A stretch of 64,000 nucleotides of DNA from Symbiodinium natans (lineage: Eukaryota; Sar; Dinophyceae; Suessiales; Symbiodiniaceae), in assembly GCA_905221605.1 (NCBI GenBank), contig CAJNDS010000344.1:1-64000 (forward strand). The letters are read 5' to 3'. The position numbers were made by a program, and so were the translations under genes. The notes beneath the pieces are model-generated. The model saw only the letters and a list, made by a program, of their open reading frames with translations. It was not told the DNA's origin and ran no database searches. Each line of letters opens with the position of its first letter. Position 1 is the stretch's first letter. Below are positions 8,930-21,558 of this stretch, piece by piece.

Positions 8930-11900
8930 GTGGTCTTGGACCTCATTGCATGGCACCAGCACAGGGAAGGGATGGACGCCTGCTTGGTGGCTTTTGATGT
9001 CTAATCAAATCCCACCAAACCCTACAGCTCGATCATATTCGAACCGCTACATGTGTTTGCTCAAAAGATGGTGGTAGAATATGGCGCCAACGCCCGAGGA
9101 GTTTGATGCCTCGGCCATACCCTCAACATGTTTCAAGGTTGCCTCTGCGCTTCCGCGAAGCTTCGCAGCCATAGTTTGACTGAACTGGGTTGAACGATTG
9201 TGCCGGCACTTGCATGTCTGGCTGCGGAGGTGTTGCCAGATCGACCATGCCTTTTGAACGAAAAGTTCAAGGTCAGCGTTGCAAGCGGTAAAGAGAGAAA
9301 TCCATCTCCAAAAAGAAAATTAGCTGAAGCTTGGGAGGGAGATCTTGACAGCGCAGGATACACACAACAACCATACACTTACATACACCCACCCGCGCCC
9401 GTCTGCGACCCTTGCCGAAGCTCTACAACATGCGACGCTTGCCGAAGTGCAGGTGCACTCCTATGATGGCGGGGCATTCAAAAGCAAGGGACAATATGAC
9501 ATCAAGTCGCTGTCTCAGCATGAGTCCGTGGCATTTTCCATGGTTTGCATTCTGCAATGCAAGTTGTGAAATCATGAAATCCCAAGGGGTCAGTTTCAAA
9601 ATTCTTGTAGTGGGATATGGTCGCCAAATAGATTTCGCCACAAGTTCTCGTGTGATCACGTGCTGCAATAGATTTCGTGATGTCCACCCCAACTGGATCC
9701 AACTGGATGTGTATGATTCAGGGATGTTCACGGTGCCTCACATTGTAGTGATTGTCGTGGCCAGAGCTTGCGTTTTGCTTCTGCACGTGTTGCTTGTCCC
9801 ATGGCAGTGCAAGGAATTCGTTGGTTCCACTTCTCGAACCTTTCCATTGCTCCTCAAGCGGGACGAAGCCTTGACCTCAATGAGCCGGAACGCTCCTAAT
9901 ATTTGTGCTTGTTCCAACACGCTTTAACCTAATTAATTGCTTTCATCCAAGGTTCAATCTCGTCCTGAAGTGTTCAGACGATTTCACGCTGACCCACTTC
10001 TACGTTAGTGGCGCGCTTTGCATGCTGTTAATGGGATGCTGCAACTGAGCCGTCAGAGGCAGTCGGCCTGTGTAGGACCTGGTCACATTCCAAGCTAAAT
10101 ACAGCGCCCGATGAATGCCTTGTTACGGGCAGCGGGCTTTTGTAATGCGAGTCTTGGCCAGGCCCTGGACAACGTTGCACCGAGCCGGTCAAGAGCGGTT
10201 TGGTGCCTGTGCTGCATTTAATTGGACTTTATCCAGACGTTATCGGCTCGTTCCGAGATTGTTCCCAAGCACATCAGCAAACCTTCTGCTCTTTCTCTTC
10301 TTGCGTACTATTACTCTCTGCAAGATTTCTGAGTTCCCCGCGTGTTTCAAGCTTTCACCTGTTTAGGGTGCGTCATCTGGCAAGGGCAGAGTCGACAGCT
10401 GAGCCCAACTATGGGCCCCCGGCCTTAGGATCGCATAGTGACTTGTGCTTTGAAACATAAACTACAACACCCACATCTCTCATCACACATGTAGTATTCA
10501 AGTTAATTGAACCGAGCCCTTTACTGGGCCCGAGGGTGTCCATGAAAATTGGGTGATGGAATTATGCAAACATCAAGCATGTCGGGCGCCCGAGGGGCCC
10601 GAGGCTCATAGTTCCCGAAGTCTTGCAAGTTTGGGTATTGTTGGCATTTGTTGTCAGCGAATGTTCTTTTATCTCCGCGGCATGAAGCCCACAGCTCCCG
10701 ATACCATGGGCACTTTGCAAATTGTTGAGGAAACCAATGTTTTGCAAACATGTTGGGGCCGATTTCATGGACAACATTTGCAAAGGAAACCAACGCGTCC
10801 CACGTAAATTGCCTACGGCTCATAGTTTCAGGAATCATGGGCGCTCTTAGAATGGTTGGTATCAATGTTGAGGCCAGATGCATGGAATACATTGGCGGAA
10901 GCAAGTTGTCCATATTTTTTGGGCTTAGGTACATTGCCGCAGTTCTTGAAACTATTGCCCCTCAACACGCAGGCTAGATGGGTGGCAAAATAAATAAAAC
11001 ACAACACCCACCACCCCCCCTTCCCTTATTGCGCATGGCCGTGTCTCGCTCGGAGTCTGCCTACTATTTAATTCGACTGAGTTTGTGCCCTAGCGATTTC
11101 AGCAATTCAGTCCTGCAGTCGAATGAGATGGGGTAGTGCTAAGATGTATATTGAGTCAAATCAGAGCAGTCGGACATGCTGAAGGAAGCATGCAGATGGA
11201 GATCACTGTTGCCAAACAGTTCGCCTAGCCAAAAAAGACGGGACATAAAATATGAAAAGGAGGTACGACACAAGGCAGTCTTCAGTTATCTACCAGTCTT
11301 GGCCTCTTCTATGGTTTTAGTGGTCAGGAGCTGTGAGAGGGCGGGGCTAGGGTTCATGGTCAAGGGTTGCCGAGGGCTGAATCATAGCACTCGCATGTGT
11401 GAGCGCGCAGATAAATCCCACAAGGGCCGATTCGAACTTGAATGCACGCCAAAGACTCATCATTACAACCAGGGGCTAGAGTTCCTTGAGTGAGAATAAC
11501 AAGTGGCTTCTAGTCACGTTGGTTGAACGAATATAACCTATGGAATTATATTAATATGCTCTTACTAAGAAGAAGAACGCTTCCCCCAACTGTACCATGT
11601 AAGTACCTGAATAGGATCGGCTAACACGCTTGGAGGTCAACCACAACTCTTACCAAACTATAGTGTTTAGCTTCGCCTTCTCTTGCTTGTAGTCGTAACC
11701 CTGAAGATTGATAGCTACATGGCCGGGTAATCGTAGGAGTAGCTTCATGGATGCAACTGGTCTGCGAATATGTTTGAATTTATTTAAGACAAATTTTGAA
11801 AGAGTTATTCCTGCAATACATCAAGAAGTGTAAGCTAGAGGCCATGTGTTATCAGCAAGGTCAATGAAGAAAATTAGCCCCTGCCACATATGCTGCCTTG

Positions 11901-12150
11901 CATTCACATGTCTCGTCTTTCATCTTCATCATCTCGCGTGCACGACGTTCCCAGAAAACCACCATAGTCATTTCAATTGTAGCAAACAGGCATAGGCTCC
12001 TTCGTTGAGGATTGTCTAGACGTCCATGCAGGGTCCATGGGCCTGAAAGCTTCAAGGAGGATAAGGAGGGAATATGACAAAGCAATGCCCCACGTTCACG
12101 AAAGGTTTGGGTGCTGGAACAAGCTCCAGATGTGAGAAGCTTATCCGAAC
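8930..12150. other. Unassigned region, no secure gene
   Basis: Short frames occur on both strands. One + strand segment (10182-10200) reads AGQERFG, as in the G3 motif of Rab GTPases, but no other GTPase motif is found nearby. No RNA gene, transposon end or microsatellite was seen. Confidence 0.4.
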
Positions 12151-12204
12151 GTGCACGTTCATCAGATTCGGGCATGCCCGTGCATGCAAGCAAAACCCGG
12201 GATT

Positions 12205-12330
12205 TTCTTCTTGGAGGTGGAGCGCTTGAAAAAGTACGACTCCATGTGCGCAGAAGAGCTGCTCGAGATAGTGAAAGGCACGCCTCTCAGACGCTTATTA
12301 TTATACATACGCATGAACCTTTTTCTTGTC
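12205..12330 (+). CDS. Possible exon, unknown protein
   Basis: The + frame reads ERLKKYDSMCAEELLEIVKG and continues into a hydrophobic stretch. The amphipathic pattern is protein-like. No splice phase could be fixed and no family is recognised. Confidence 0.25.
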
Positions 12331-14194
12331 GTTCTTCCCGTTCACATGAAGCGCATTCCCGTGTACAGCCTGCGTCTTCCTATTGCACGTGACATTGGGC
12401 TGCTGCTGGATTTCGTGTGGCCTTGCGAGGCCTCAGAACTTACAGCTCCAGTGCCCAATTCTGAGCTGACAGCAGCAGGTCAATAGATTGGGCGTTCCAA
12501 TCTCGCAGTTTCAGTTGAAACCAAATTTTCCCATTACCAAGTTCAGACGAAGAATCAAGTTAGACACACGCTGTATGCATTTCGCTCAGGAGCAAGCTGG
12601 CAGCGTGCCTGACCCATGTCTCTACTTCACGCCTCGATCTTACAGCCTAGCCGGCTCAGCCGTAACTCGGCCTGACCCAGAAGTTGAGCAATGCTCATGT
12701 AAAGGACGGATCCCAGCTCCAGGGAGATAGAGCTGGAGCTGCCCAAATGGAGAGAAGGCAAATATGTCGCCACTGCCTGAGCTCTCGAAGTGACTCGAAG
12801 TGTTTTTGTGTGCCGAAACCGGAAGCTCTAGGTTTGTTCTTCGCTGCATTCTGCACAAAAACGAAGGGAATCTTTCTCTTTAGTAGAGAGCTGTAGAGAG
12901 CGGTCAAGCAAAGTGAAGAAGTGGGTTTGGGCGGTGACTTTGTGACTGTACCTATACAATGTAGACAAAAGCTAGCTGCGAGTGTTCCCGGGTAGGCAAA
13001 GCTTGAGCCTGGTAAGACAGGATAGTGACGGGATGGTGATCTCAAGAGTGCGACAGAGGGACCACGGATAACCGTACCGGTTTGCGCATTACATTCTGTT
13101 TGCAATGCAAAATTGGGCCTGATGTTTCTGTGGCATGGCATCGAGCATCGAGCAGCGCATGCAGCGCTACGAGGGATGTGGCGGGGTCAGCTTTCAGAGT
13201 GCTGGAGACGCCCGTCGCCCTGTCGTGGCGGCTAACAAATTGGAGCAGCAAATGTTGCGGCGCACATCGTGAAGCGCGGATGCTCTCCCTTGCGCGCTAC
13301 CTCAGGCGAACGTCTCACTTACCTAATGTCTAATCATACCTCATCGAATCTACTCCGTTCGATTTTCAAGTCTGGTCAGGAGGGCCACCTCAAGAGGCTA
13401 AGACACCACCAACAGCGTAGCCGTAAATGCTGGAGGAGGGAACACTCCACAATCGCACTTCAAGGGTTCCAGCGTCAGCAAATTCAAGTGACATGGTTAT
13501 TTCGCTGCGGTAGTTTCATCACTCGCGGCTGCCAATCTGCATGGGGCCTGTTGAGGAAAGCTTCTTGGGGCAATATATCGACTTGTCAGGGTGGCGCACA
13601 GTGCCTTTAGCTCTCAGTTTTAACCTGGAGGGGTGGGGCACATTGCTGTACTGGACAAGTGTACGGTGACGTACTCGGTCTGACTAGTGGCTCAGCCACT
13701 GCAACTAAGTTGGTGAGCGGGCGGATCCATGAAAGAGTGATGGAAGGCAGCGATCTAGATAGAAAGGCAACCAAGAAACAAAACAAAATTATAAACTTCA
13801 CAGTGCAGCGCCATGCACCGCTCCATGATTCGACGGAGGTTGTGAAGTTCCTGGACACACACAAGGACCAAGGAAACATTGATGCCCCTCAGCTGCACAA
13901 GTCGTCACAAGTCGGCTTTGGCTTCATGCTGACGGCACTAGGAAGTGTGAAGCTGGCGAAGTTGACTACCCATGTAAGGTTGGCATTGTGGGGATGATCG
14001 GCTACTTTGGCAGGCAAGATTGCAGAACAAGGTTTGCAGTGCTTGACATGCCTGATCTGGTTCCGCGCACCTAATTATTGTTGAAGGCATGCGAAGAAAC
14101 AGATTCCTCTTGGTCCATGGATGAAGCGCAAAGCATGCCGCCTCAGATGGTCCGTTAGTATGTCTTTGAGTGCGATCAGGGTTCGACGGCAAGG

Positions 14195-14580
14195 CACACT
14201 ACGGACATGGCAGTGTTTGCGCTGCTGCTCAGGCTCGTCAGGTCTGGGTGCATCCCAACGAACTTCAGAGCATGCTCGGGGCCTACAGTGGGTTGCGCAG
14301 CTTTGCGGACGATTTGAGCTTGAGAGTAGATCAGAGGACCGCGCAGTTCACTCCGGTGACCTTCTGTGAATATTGAGAATGTCCAGGCAGGCAGCTTGAG
14401 CCTCAAACAACACAAGGTTCTCTTCCAGCGGTTGGGTGTGCGACGGTCGCGATTTCACCGGTGGATGCCGCAGTGGTCGCGTACTCGGATGCGCTTGGCA
14501 GATCATGTGCGCAGGCCAGTTGCAATGGGAAGAGTCTCTGCCAAGTCCCGCAAGCCGTCGGGGCTTCTGCCATGAGGTCA
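14195..14580 (+). CDS. Possible exons, unknown protein
   Basis: Two + frames look coding. One near 14240-14360 includes VWVHPNELQSMLGAYSGLRS. A second, in another frame at about 14450-14580, includes DAAVVAYSDALG, which faintly resembles the catalytic DA core of Ty1/copia-type RNase H. No other retroelement domain is present, so the resemblance is weak and I do not call an element. Confidence 0.25.
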
Positions 14581-16836
14581 GACGGACTTTCATCAGACTA
14601 ACGTGGTGCCCTCGGAATGCCCATTGGTGCTTTACATTCTCGCAAGGTGGGGCACTTCAACGTGCACGACAATTGGTTTCTAGATGCATCATCGTGACAT
14701 GTCGCTACCATTGAGTACCATCTGCCCCCCTCGCTTGGCAGTCCAGTTGGCTGAAGGTCTATACCGTCACATTTCGATGCACCAACAGCGGCTTCGACCT
14801 TTGCGAAAAATGTGCACATGCCCCGGCCCCAGTCCGTTCCCTCACAACAAATCTGCTCGAATGCCTGCCCGTGTAGGCCTTTGCAGCACTTGTGCAATCT
14901 TTGTCAAATGTGTATGCCACGCAGATGTTGCCTGGGTCGATTTGGGCATCCAGGATCCAACCCTCGGACATATAGCTGAAGATTCTATTCGCTCCGATTT
15001 GGAGGCCATCCTGTTAGCAACAGGATTTTTCACACGCAGTATCGTAGGCCGACGCTCTGCAGACACTTCTTGCAGAGAGAGGAGTGCGCCATGAAGTGTC
15101 AGAGGCACTTGCTGATCCTTCACTTTGTAAGCTTGGGGTCTGGCCCTCAGCTTAGGCGTGGAACCTCCTAGTTGGCGGCCTTATACTTCTCCATGCACAT
15201 ATCGGTTTGATGTGGTGTTAAGGCTTTGTAGCTCCAGCAATTTTCTCTTGGACCTTGATGCAGTGTTGTATGTTCTTTGAGACGTCTTTTGGATGATTCG
15301 TTGCGGAGGCAACTCGTCTCCGGAACCTCTGGCGACGCAATTGGGCGGAGGCGATGCCCAGGTGCTGCTCCCTCTTGCATCGGGCTTCAACTCATGCTTG
15401 GTGGCTGGGGTTAAGGCCAAAGCTAGCAACAGCCCCAAAGACGGGAATTGCATGAGGTACTTTGCAGCAGGCTTGCTGGACAGTTTAGCGCTGGCCTTAG
15501 CAGAGACCACACGCGCCAGCTTCGCACTGGTGACGAGGCCCTCCTAGGCGCACGGCGCACTGTATTTTATTACAACTCGTCGGCTTCTGAATAAGACGCA
15601 ACGACATCATGTGGTAGTACCCCCCCCCTCCGCCCCCGCATAAATCTTCCATGTGGTTCTTATGCTCGGGCACGGCAAGAGAATTTTTGGCACGGCGGCA
15701 CAGAACCACATACATAAATCATATTAAATACAAACCATATACAAAGCATCAGGAGATTGCAAGTCGCTACCTCAGTGACAATCCGCCCATTACTATAGAT
15801 ATTGAAGTGGGACGGGCACGCATACAAATACAAGATTTGCCGTGTCAAAAATAAGTTGTTTGTGCGTGAGTTTGTGTCTGGCGGGTACAAGGGGAGCAGG
15901 TTTTACGGCTGGGGGTTATATTCTGGTGGTTCGCACAAGCGGCTTCTACATGATTCACGGGAAGAGTACAATTAAATACGCCTTGTATTGATAACTATTA
16001 ACTTGTGCTTTCATCTTGCCGCTCAGGCCTTGCTCCTCGCCCCAGTAACTCTGCCCTTCAAGTCAGAGGCCCCGCAGGACAGCTACCGTACAATGAGACC
16101 AAGCCGCAGCTGCCATTGCATGGTAGTGGTGTGGCCCGGACATACCGCAGAGCGCTGCCGTTGGAAACGTCGTGGCGATGCTTCGCATCACGAGGTCCAG
16201 GCCCTGCAGAAGTGCCTTGATGGTCAGAGGCCGGAGGAAGAGCGCGCCTCGCTCCAAGTATCTATCAGCAGGGAGCATGCAGCATGAGAATACGTTTCCT
16301 GCTGGATCTCCAAAAAGACTGTGCCTGACACCATGCATGTGTCTGCTTTCAGCCGCCGTTGGGATCAGGCCCAATGGCTCGGATTCACGCGACCCCCCAC
16401 TTTACCCGGACTGCTTGAACCAGCCTACGGAACTTTTCGCAAGCATGCACCGCGCAAAGTGGCAAGCTGCATGTTTGGCCTGGCAAGTATGCAGCCACCT
16501 CAGTTCCAAGTGCTGATTTAGATCCCCTGCGCTTTGGCCAGCGTTGCAGATGACAAGTTGACGCCTGTCGACTCCATGAGGCATAGCTTGCACCTCATGC
16601 ACGGCTTCCGGAAATCCGGGCTTCTGCGCCAGCGACTTGCAGAGAGCAACCCGCGCAGCCTCTTTGCTGACATGCGTTTGTGTGTGGTGTGTGTGTGTCT
16701 AGCCTTTTCATTGATCAAGAAAAGCACTGGGATTCTTCCTGGCCGGCAGATTGCAACTCTGTTCAGTGTAACTATTCGCGTGCTTTACTACTGATTTCGT
16801 CGCGGGAGTCTTTCCAAGGCACCAGCGCTCCTAACC

Positions 16837-17241
16837 ATGAGCCAGCGCTTGAAGAGGAGATTCTTGCACATGGCAGGTGCTAATCCCCACGACTCCAGCC
16901 CCCAGCGTTCCCGGATCTCATCAGGAGGGCAGCTCCTCAAAACTCCAGTGAAAAGCTACTCGGCAGCATTCGGCAGTGCATACTGGCATCGGCGATTTGT
17001 GCTGAGCCCGTGCAGCCGCGGCAGCCTGATGAGGTCTAACACGACTTCCGGGTCATCCGATGAGAAGCAGTCAGCCAGTGATGATCTTGCAGCTTTTCTG
17101 AGCTTAGGCGATAAGCAAAGTGCTGGGCTACTGGTCGGGAGTTCTTACATTCCTCAGCCTGGGGCGTTTGCACAAGAGGCCTGTGCTGAAGAAGTCAAAG
17201 CTAAACGAGGCAGTGGTCTGGAAGCAATGCCATGGACTTGA
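16837..17241 (+). CDS. Open frame, Ser/Ala-rich, unknown function
   Basis: A 134-codon frame with ATG start and stop (TGA) in DNA of average composition, where such a length is not common by chance. The C-terminal half is Ser, Asp, Glu and Ala rich (SSDEKQSASDDLAAFLSLGD). No domain is recognised. It could be a single exon of a longer gene. Confidence 0.35.
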   Translation: MSQRLKRRFLHMAGANPHDSSPQRSRISSGGQLLKTPVKSYSAAFGSAYWHRRFVLSPCSRGSLMRSNTTSGSSDEKQSASDDLAAFLSLGDKQSAGLLVGSSYIPQPGAFAQEACAEEVKAKRGSGLEAMPWT

Positions 17242-17841
17242 GTTCGGCATGGGTGAAATCAGAAACAGACTGGACATTCTTTTAGTTCGGTCATGACGCT
17301 CTATGCCCTGTATGTTGGGTCATGTTGGTGTAGCACTCCAGGTTTTCCAAAAGGTTGCTGCCGGACCTTGCTCACATGTTGACGACAGGTTCATTTGCAT
17401 TGTGCCTGTTCGGGGCGGGAGCATCGTCTCACTGCGTCTGTGTAGGAGACTGTAGGCGTTGGCGCAGGGCTCCGGCCTAAGCGTGCATAAAACATCAATG
17501 CCGAGCGACCGAGCGAGCCAAGGCACAGACTCTGCAAGATGCACTGCAATGGGAGATGCAACAGGTGGAAAAGTCGCTGGGCCAAGATGGCGCCCTGGCT
17601 GATCCTTGTTGGCCCAGACAGCTGTAGTTTTTGTTCACGCCGGCACTCAGTTCAGGATGTGCAGGCGATTGCATTAGATTAGATCAAGGGAATTCAAGGG
17701 ACTGCCAACGCGCACCAGATATCTGATGTGTTTGATGCTGGATGAGTGGTGCACACGGTAGATCAGGGTAGCCTGTTTCAGGTGCAACAAAGCTTGGCGC
17801 CCAACCAGGCCGTGTCTTTTGGCGCCATGGTATGATGTCAC

Positions 17842-18219
17842 ATGTCTAGTTTTTCATCTTTTCCATGGCCTTTCTTAATCCTTGCTATTTTACACAAACT
17901 TGAGGTCATGGGAGTGGCGCTGAATGGTAAAGACGACATCCGCATGCTGCGGAGTGCATTGATGATTGGCGTGGTTGGCGTCCTCTCCCTTGCAAAGGCG
18001 CCTCGTGATTGGCAACCCAGAATCCATGATATCGGAAAAAAGCTTGGCATTGTCAGAACTCATCAGCTGGCAACCTGCAGGTCTTTTCTTTGTTTCGACG
18101 GCTTTGCCCTGCAGTTTACATCAAGGAGGCGCCGCTTTGCTGCTTTGCTTCGTACAGGGCATCGGGGGCGGGCGTGGAGAGTGGACTCGCAGGGAAACGC
18201 GGAAAAACCGGGAGGCTGA
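17842..18219 (+). CDS. Open frame, unknown function
   Basis: A 125-codon frame. Residues about 19-60 alternate charged and hydrophobic positions (HKLEVMGVALNGKDDIRMLR, then a hydrophobic IGVVGVLSLAKA), which is protein-like. The C-terminal Arg-rich part may be read-through into an intron. Not identified. Confidence 0.35.
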   Translation: MSSFSSFPWPFLILAILHKLEVMGVALNGKDDIRMLRSALMIGVVGVLSLAKAPRDWQPRIHDIGKKLGIVRTHQLATCRSFLCFDGFALQFTSRRRRFAALLRTGHRGRAWRVDSQGNAEKPGG

Positions 18220-19152
18220 CTTGGAAGTTGAAGCCGTGACGGGCACCGACGCTTCTCCACGCATCGCGCCAAGGTGTGCGAGCGCAGCATGCTATTTTGC
18301 ATAGTGCCAAGTAAATCCATCTTGGCATCCTACGGTAGTAAGTGAACAACCATTCTTAACTCAGAGCATCTTCCTTCTTGAGTTCTGCTGTTCTCCTGGT
18401 GCAGAGTTGGTCAAGTAGCCCCTTCCTGTTTACGATTTCTGCAGGCGCTTCGCGAACCCGAGCCTCAGCATTGATGAACGGCACGTCAGCATCACATGTC
18501 CTCGTGCAAAACATAAGACTGGGGCTCGCAGAATCTCAGAGAGAATGAGCCAAGGCATGTCAGCTTCTTCGACTGGATCATGAAGGTCTGGCATACAACG
18601 CCAGAAGATGAGGTGGCAAACGAGCGGACCTGTTTCATTTTGAAAGCTTGCTTGTGCATGCCTGCAGGGACAGGTCACCAAAGTTTCGCAGGTGCTTGCT
18701 CGCCCATTTTTTAGCATCACGAATCCGATGTCTCATGTAGTCCCGGAAGACTGAGACTGGCAGCACACACCTGGAACATTATCCTAAATAAATCCTACCA
18801 AGCATCCAAGAGTCGGGAGATGTGTGGCTGCGTTGCTGGGACGGTAGACTTGTGCTTTGTCGCGTTTGGGTTTTGTTTTGGCCTCTCCCCTGTCCTCTTC
18901 GTTGTGTTTTCCCTGAGGTGAAGCAGGCTGGGCTGGATGGCTGGGCATTCCTTGAATTTCGCCGGCTGAATTGGCGGATCTTTTCCATCATAGGCACGTG
19001 GTGTCCAAGATGCCTCATATGCCTTGGACCATGGCTGCCACTTGTCCGAAGCAGGGAAGCCATGTCACTCTGGCAAGGCCCTGTGCTTTGCGCAGTGCTC
19101 CTGCCTTTGCACTACGAGGCGTGAGTGTTCCGAATGAGCTTTTGCTTGTGGG

Positions 19153-19300
19153 GTGCCAGTGCCACGGCACGTCGCGTTGCAGCAAATGGAAGCCAAACGA
19201 TTCACGCAGGCACATCGAGAGTCACAATACGAGCTGGACATCCTCAGTAAATTCGACATTGGCAGAGACCCCCTTCCGGACTGGATGTTATGGGTCTGTG
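19153..19300 (+). CDS. Possible coiled-coil exon
   Basis: The + frame contains QQMEAKRFTQAHRESQYELD followed by ILSKFDIGRD, with helix-forming, charged composition. It could be an upstream exon of the coiled-coil gene seen at 21.1 kb. That link is inferred from strand and composition only. Confidence 0.3.
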
Positions 19301-20124
19301 TCCAAGACAGGGCAAAATCACGCAAAAAAAACGGTTTCCCTGTCACTGTTCGTTCGTTCATGTTCGCCTCCCGAGGTGCATGCTGCCATGGTCTGGTTTG
19401 TAGTCTGCGTCAGCGCATGGACAATAGCCCGCACTCAGGACACCGAGAGTAGTAGCACCATCTCTGTGCGGCATGTTTCGCCTTAGCTGACGGCATCATG
19501 ATCGTTGTTTGCTCTCCACGTCTCTACCGCCACGTCCACCCCATTCACCCGCAAGTTGAGTCCAATGGCCCCGGTAGGAGCACTTCACAGAACGCCGCTA
19601 CCAGTGGCTGAAGGACACAAGAAAGCAAATTGAGCTCTTCTTTTTTTCGGAGAGCCCTCATATGCCACAGTCGCTGCTTGTGTGAGGAAATTCCATTCCC
19701 ACGAGCGAAGACGGTTCTCATCAGGACAGGTGCGCCTCAAGCATCAGGCATCCAAACTGTCGCAATGTAGATTATATGCTAATGCCATAGTCAGCTGCCG
19801 AGCGCAGCAATGGTTCTGGTGTGGCATGAATCCAGACCTCGGCCCGAAAGCTGCATGAGAGAAGCGCGGCTGCTAGGGCTTATTAAGGCCTTCTTTGGGG
19901 AATATGGGCCTTACGCTCACCTCCCCTACACCCCCTGGATCGGTCCTGTTCTGATTTGGGAGGGGACTATACCTGGTGGGGTTTTGTCTTGATGGCATGA
20001 CAAGAGTTGGAAGCGCTGGGGCTTAATTTAGGTCATTTAGGTCGCGTACCTGCGCCATCCTGCACCCCTCCTCCTACAATATTATGTGTGTGTACGAACA
20101 GAAAATTATAGAAAAATGTGAATC

Positions 20125-20175
20125 GTATAAATTATCTGTATATATATATATACATATATATATATATACATGTAC
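20125..20175. repeat. AT microsatellite (TATATA/TACATATA)
   Basis: An alternating TA tract interrupted by TACATA. Confidence 0.9.
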
Positions 20176-20329
20176 ACACTCCTCCCAATGGACAACCCCC
20201 AAGTTCCAAAAAATATAAATACGTTCCAAGCGTCCAACAGACTTTATGTCATTATTTTGAAAATTTTGGGTTTTTTCTAAATACACAAATACTTGTTTTT
20301 ATTTGTAGATTGCGGTTCGCGGTTCGCCG

Positions 20330-20560
20330 ATCCCCCCTCCCGCCCTCCATGGTACCAACCCCCCCCCTCCCCCGGTATCCTCCCCTAAACTCGAAACCCC
20401 CCTTCCCTAAACCCTAAACTTAACATTAAACCCTACTGTGGACGTACAGTTCAGCTAGACGGGCACCAAAAACGCCCCAACCCCCCAACCACGCCACAGA
20501 AGGGGGACTGTAAACCCAAACAAACCCTAAACTAGAAAACCTTAAACCCTAAACCTACGC
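20330..20560. repeat. Degenerate telomere-like CCCTAAA blocks
   Basis: CCCTAAACCCTAAACTTAAC and ATTAAACCCT lie near 20405-20435, and AAACCCTAAAC plus CTTAAACCCTAAACC lie at 20520-20560, embedded in C-rich DNA. CCCTAAA/TTTAGGG is the telomere unit of plants and dinoflagellates. The copies are few, imperfect and internal, so this is interstitial remnant sequence or chance enrichment, not a telomere. Confidence 0.5.
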
Positions 20561-21120
20561 ACCGGCTCAAGTGAGCATGGTACCGAGATAGGCTTGGCCC
20601 AAACCTATATATAATATGAAACTAAGCAGTGTAGGATGGCTTGCAGCTATCTCCTGCTACTGAGATTGGCGGTGCAGGAATATTCCTTCACGATATCGGT
20701 CAGATGCAGCACTGAAGCAGTATTTTGTGAACCTCTTCAGCGAGGAGGTGATTGAGCGAGCCTATGTCGTTCGGCACACAGGCACGTTCATCGTGCACTT
20801 GTCTGTTTGCCGCAGGAACACCATCTCATGCCAAGCACATGAACACGCACTAGTTACAAGCAATATGAGAAAGTGCTCCTCCGTGCAGTTCATGAAAACA
20901 AGCTGACGCCACGAACGTCGTTCGCATCCAATATTAAAGCGCTCTGGTCGGATGGCTGTGGACGTAAAACCCCTCTCCATCTTGCATGCTTCCCTGCAGG
21001 CCGCTTGTCGTATCAGGCCAGCGAGCTTGCTTGATACCGTTTTTGGTCTTGGATTTGTTGTGCCGGTGACCCACGTTGGGCATGTTGGGCCATGTTGGGG
21101 CTTAGCTCTTTCTTTTGCAG

Positions 21121-21558
21121 GTGGCAGCATTGAAGCAAGCTCGTTTGGACCTGCTCCATGCCAAGCAACACTGGGAGGCTGATATTCTTGCTCTGGCTCT
21201 AGATGTTTGGGAAGGGTCGGGAAATGGCAAGGATCCGAAGCCCTGTCTTCTCACAAATCTTCCAATGGAAGGAAGCTGGCCGGCCAGAGCGATCCTCCTC
21301 AGAGAGCCTGCGGCTAGCACGATGTGAGAAGTGCCCTGGATTGAACTTTGAACCATCTTGAACTCGCATGTCAGCCGCGTCGTGGCGGCCACGTCGGAGT
21401 AGTGCAAATGCCTGCAGCGATAAGCACATGAAGCCGGATTGCGCGCGCAGGCTTGTTGAAACACCCCATACAGTACTATATTTCTTAGTTTTCGCATTGC
21501 AGGCGCGAGGAGACACTCATGCAGGAGGTGGCGCAGGCGCAGGCAAGACTGGATGAGG
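21121..21558 (+). CDS. Two phase-matched exons of a coiled-coil protein
   Basis: Exon 21121-21215 follows a polypyrimidine stretch and TTTTGCAG. It reads VAALKQARLDLLHAKQHWEA and on to VWEG, then donor GTCGGG. The next exon, 21503-21558, follows CGCATTGCAG and reads REETLMQEVAQAQARLDE, then a GC donor. Two leftover bases at the first exon end plus one at the second exon start give an intact Gly codon, so the phases agree. Both segments have the heptad-like Leu/Ala spacing and charge of a coiled coil. Function is unknown. Candidate further exons lie at 23255-23299 and 24057-24153 on the same strand. Confidence 0.5.

Noticed and set aside
10182-10203. AGQERFG, as in the Rab GTPase G3 motif
   Set aside because: No P-loop, NKxD or SAK motif could be found within several kb on the + strand.
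14470-14505. VAYSDA, as in copia-type RNase H
   Set aside because: No integrase, RT or further RNase H residues nearby; too short to call an element.
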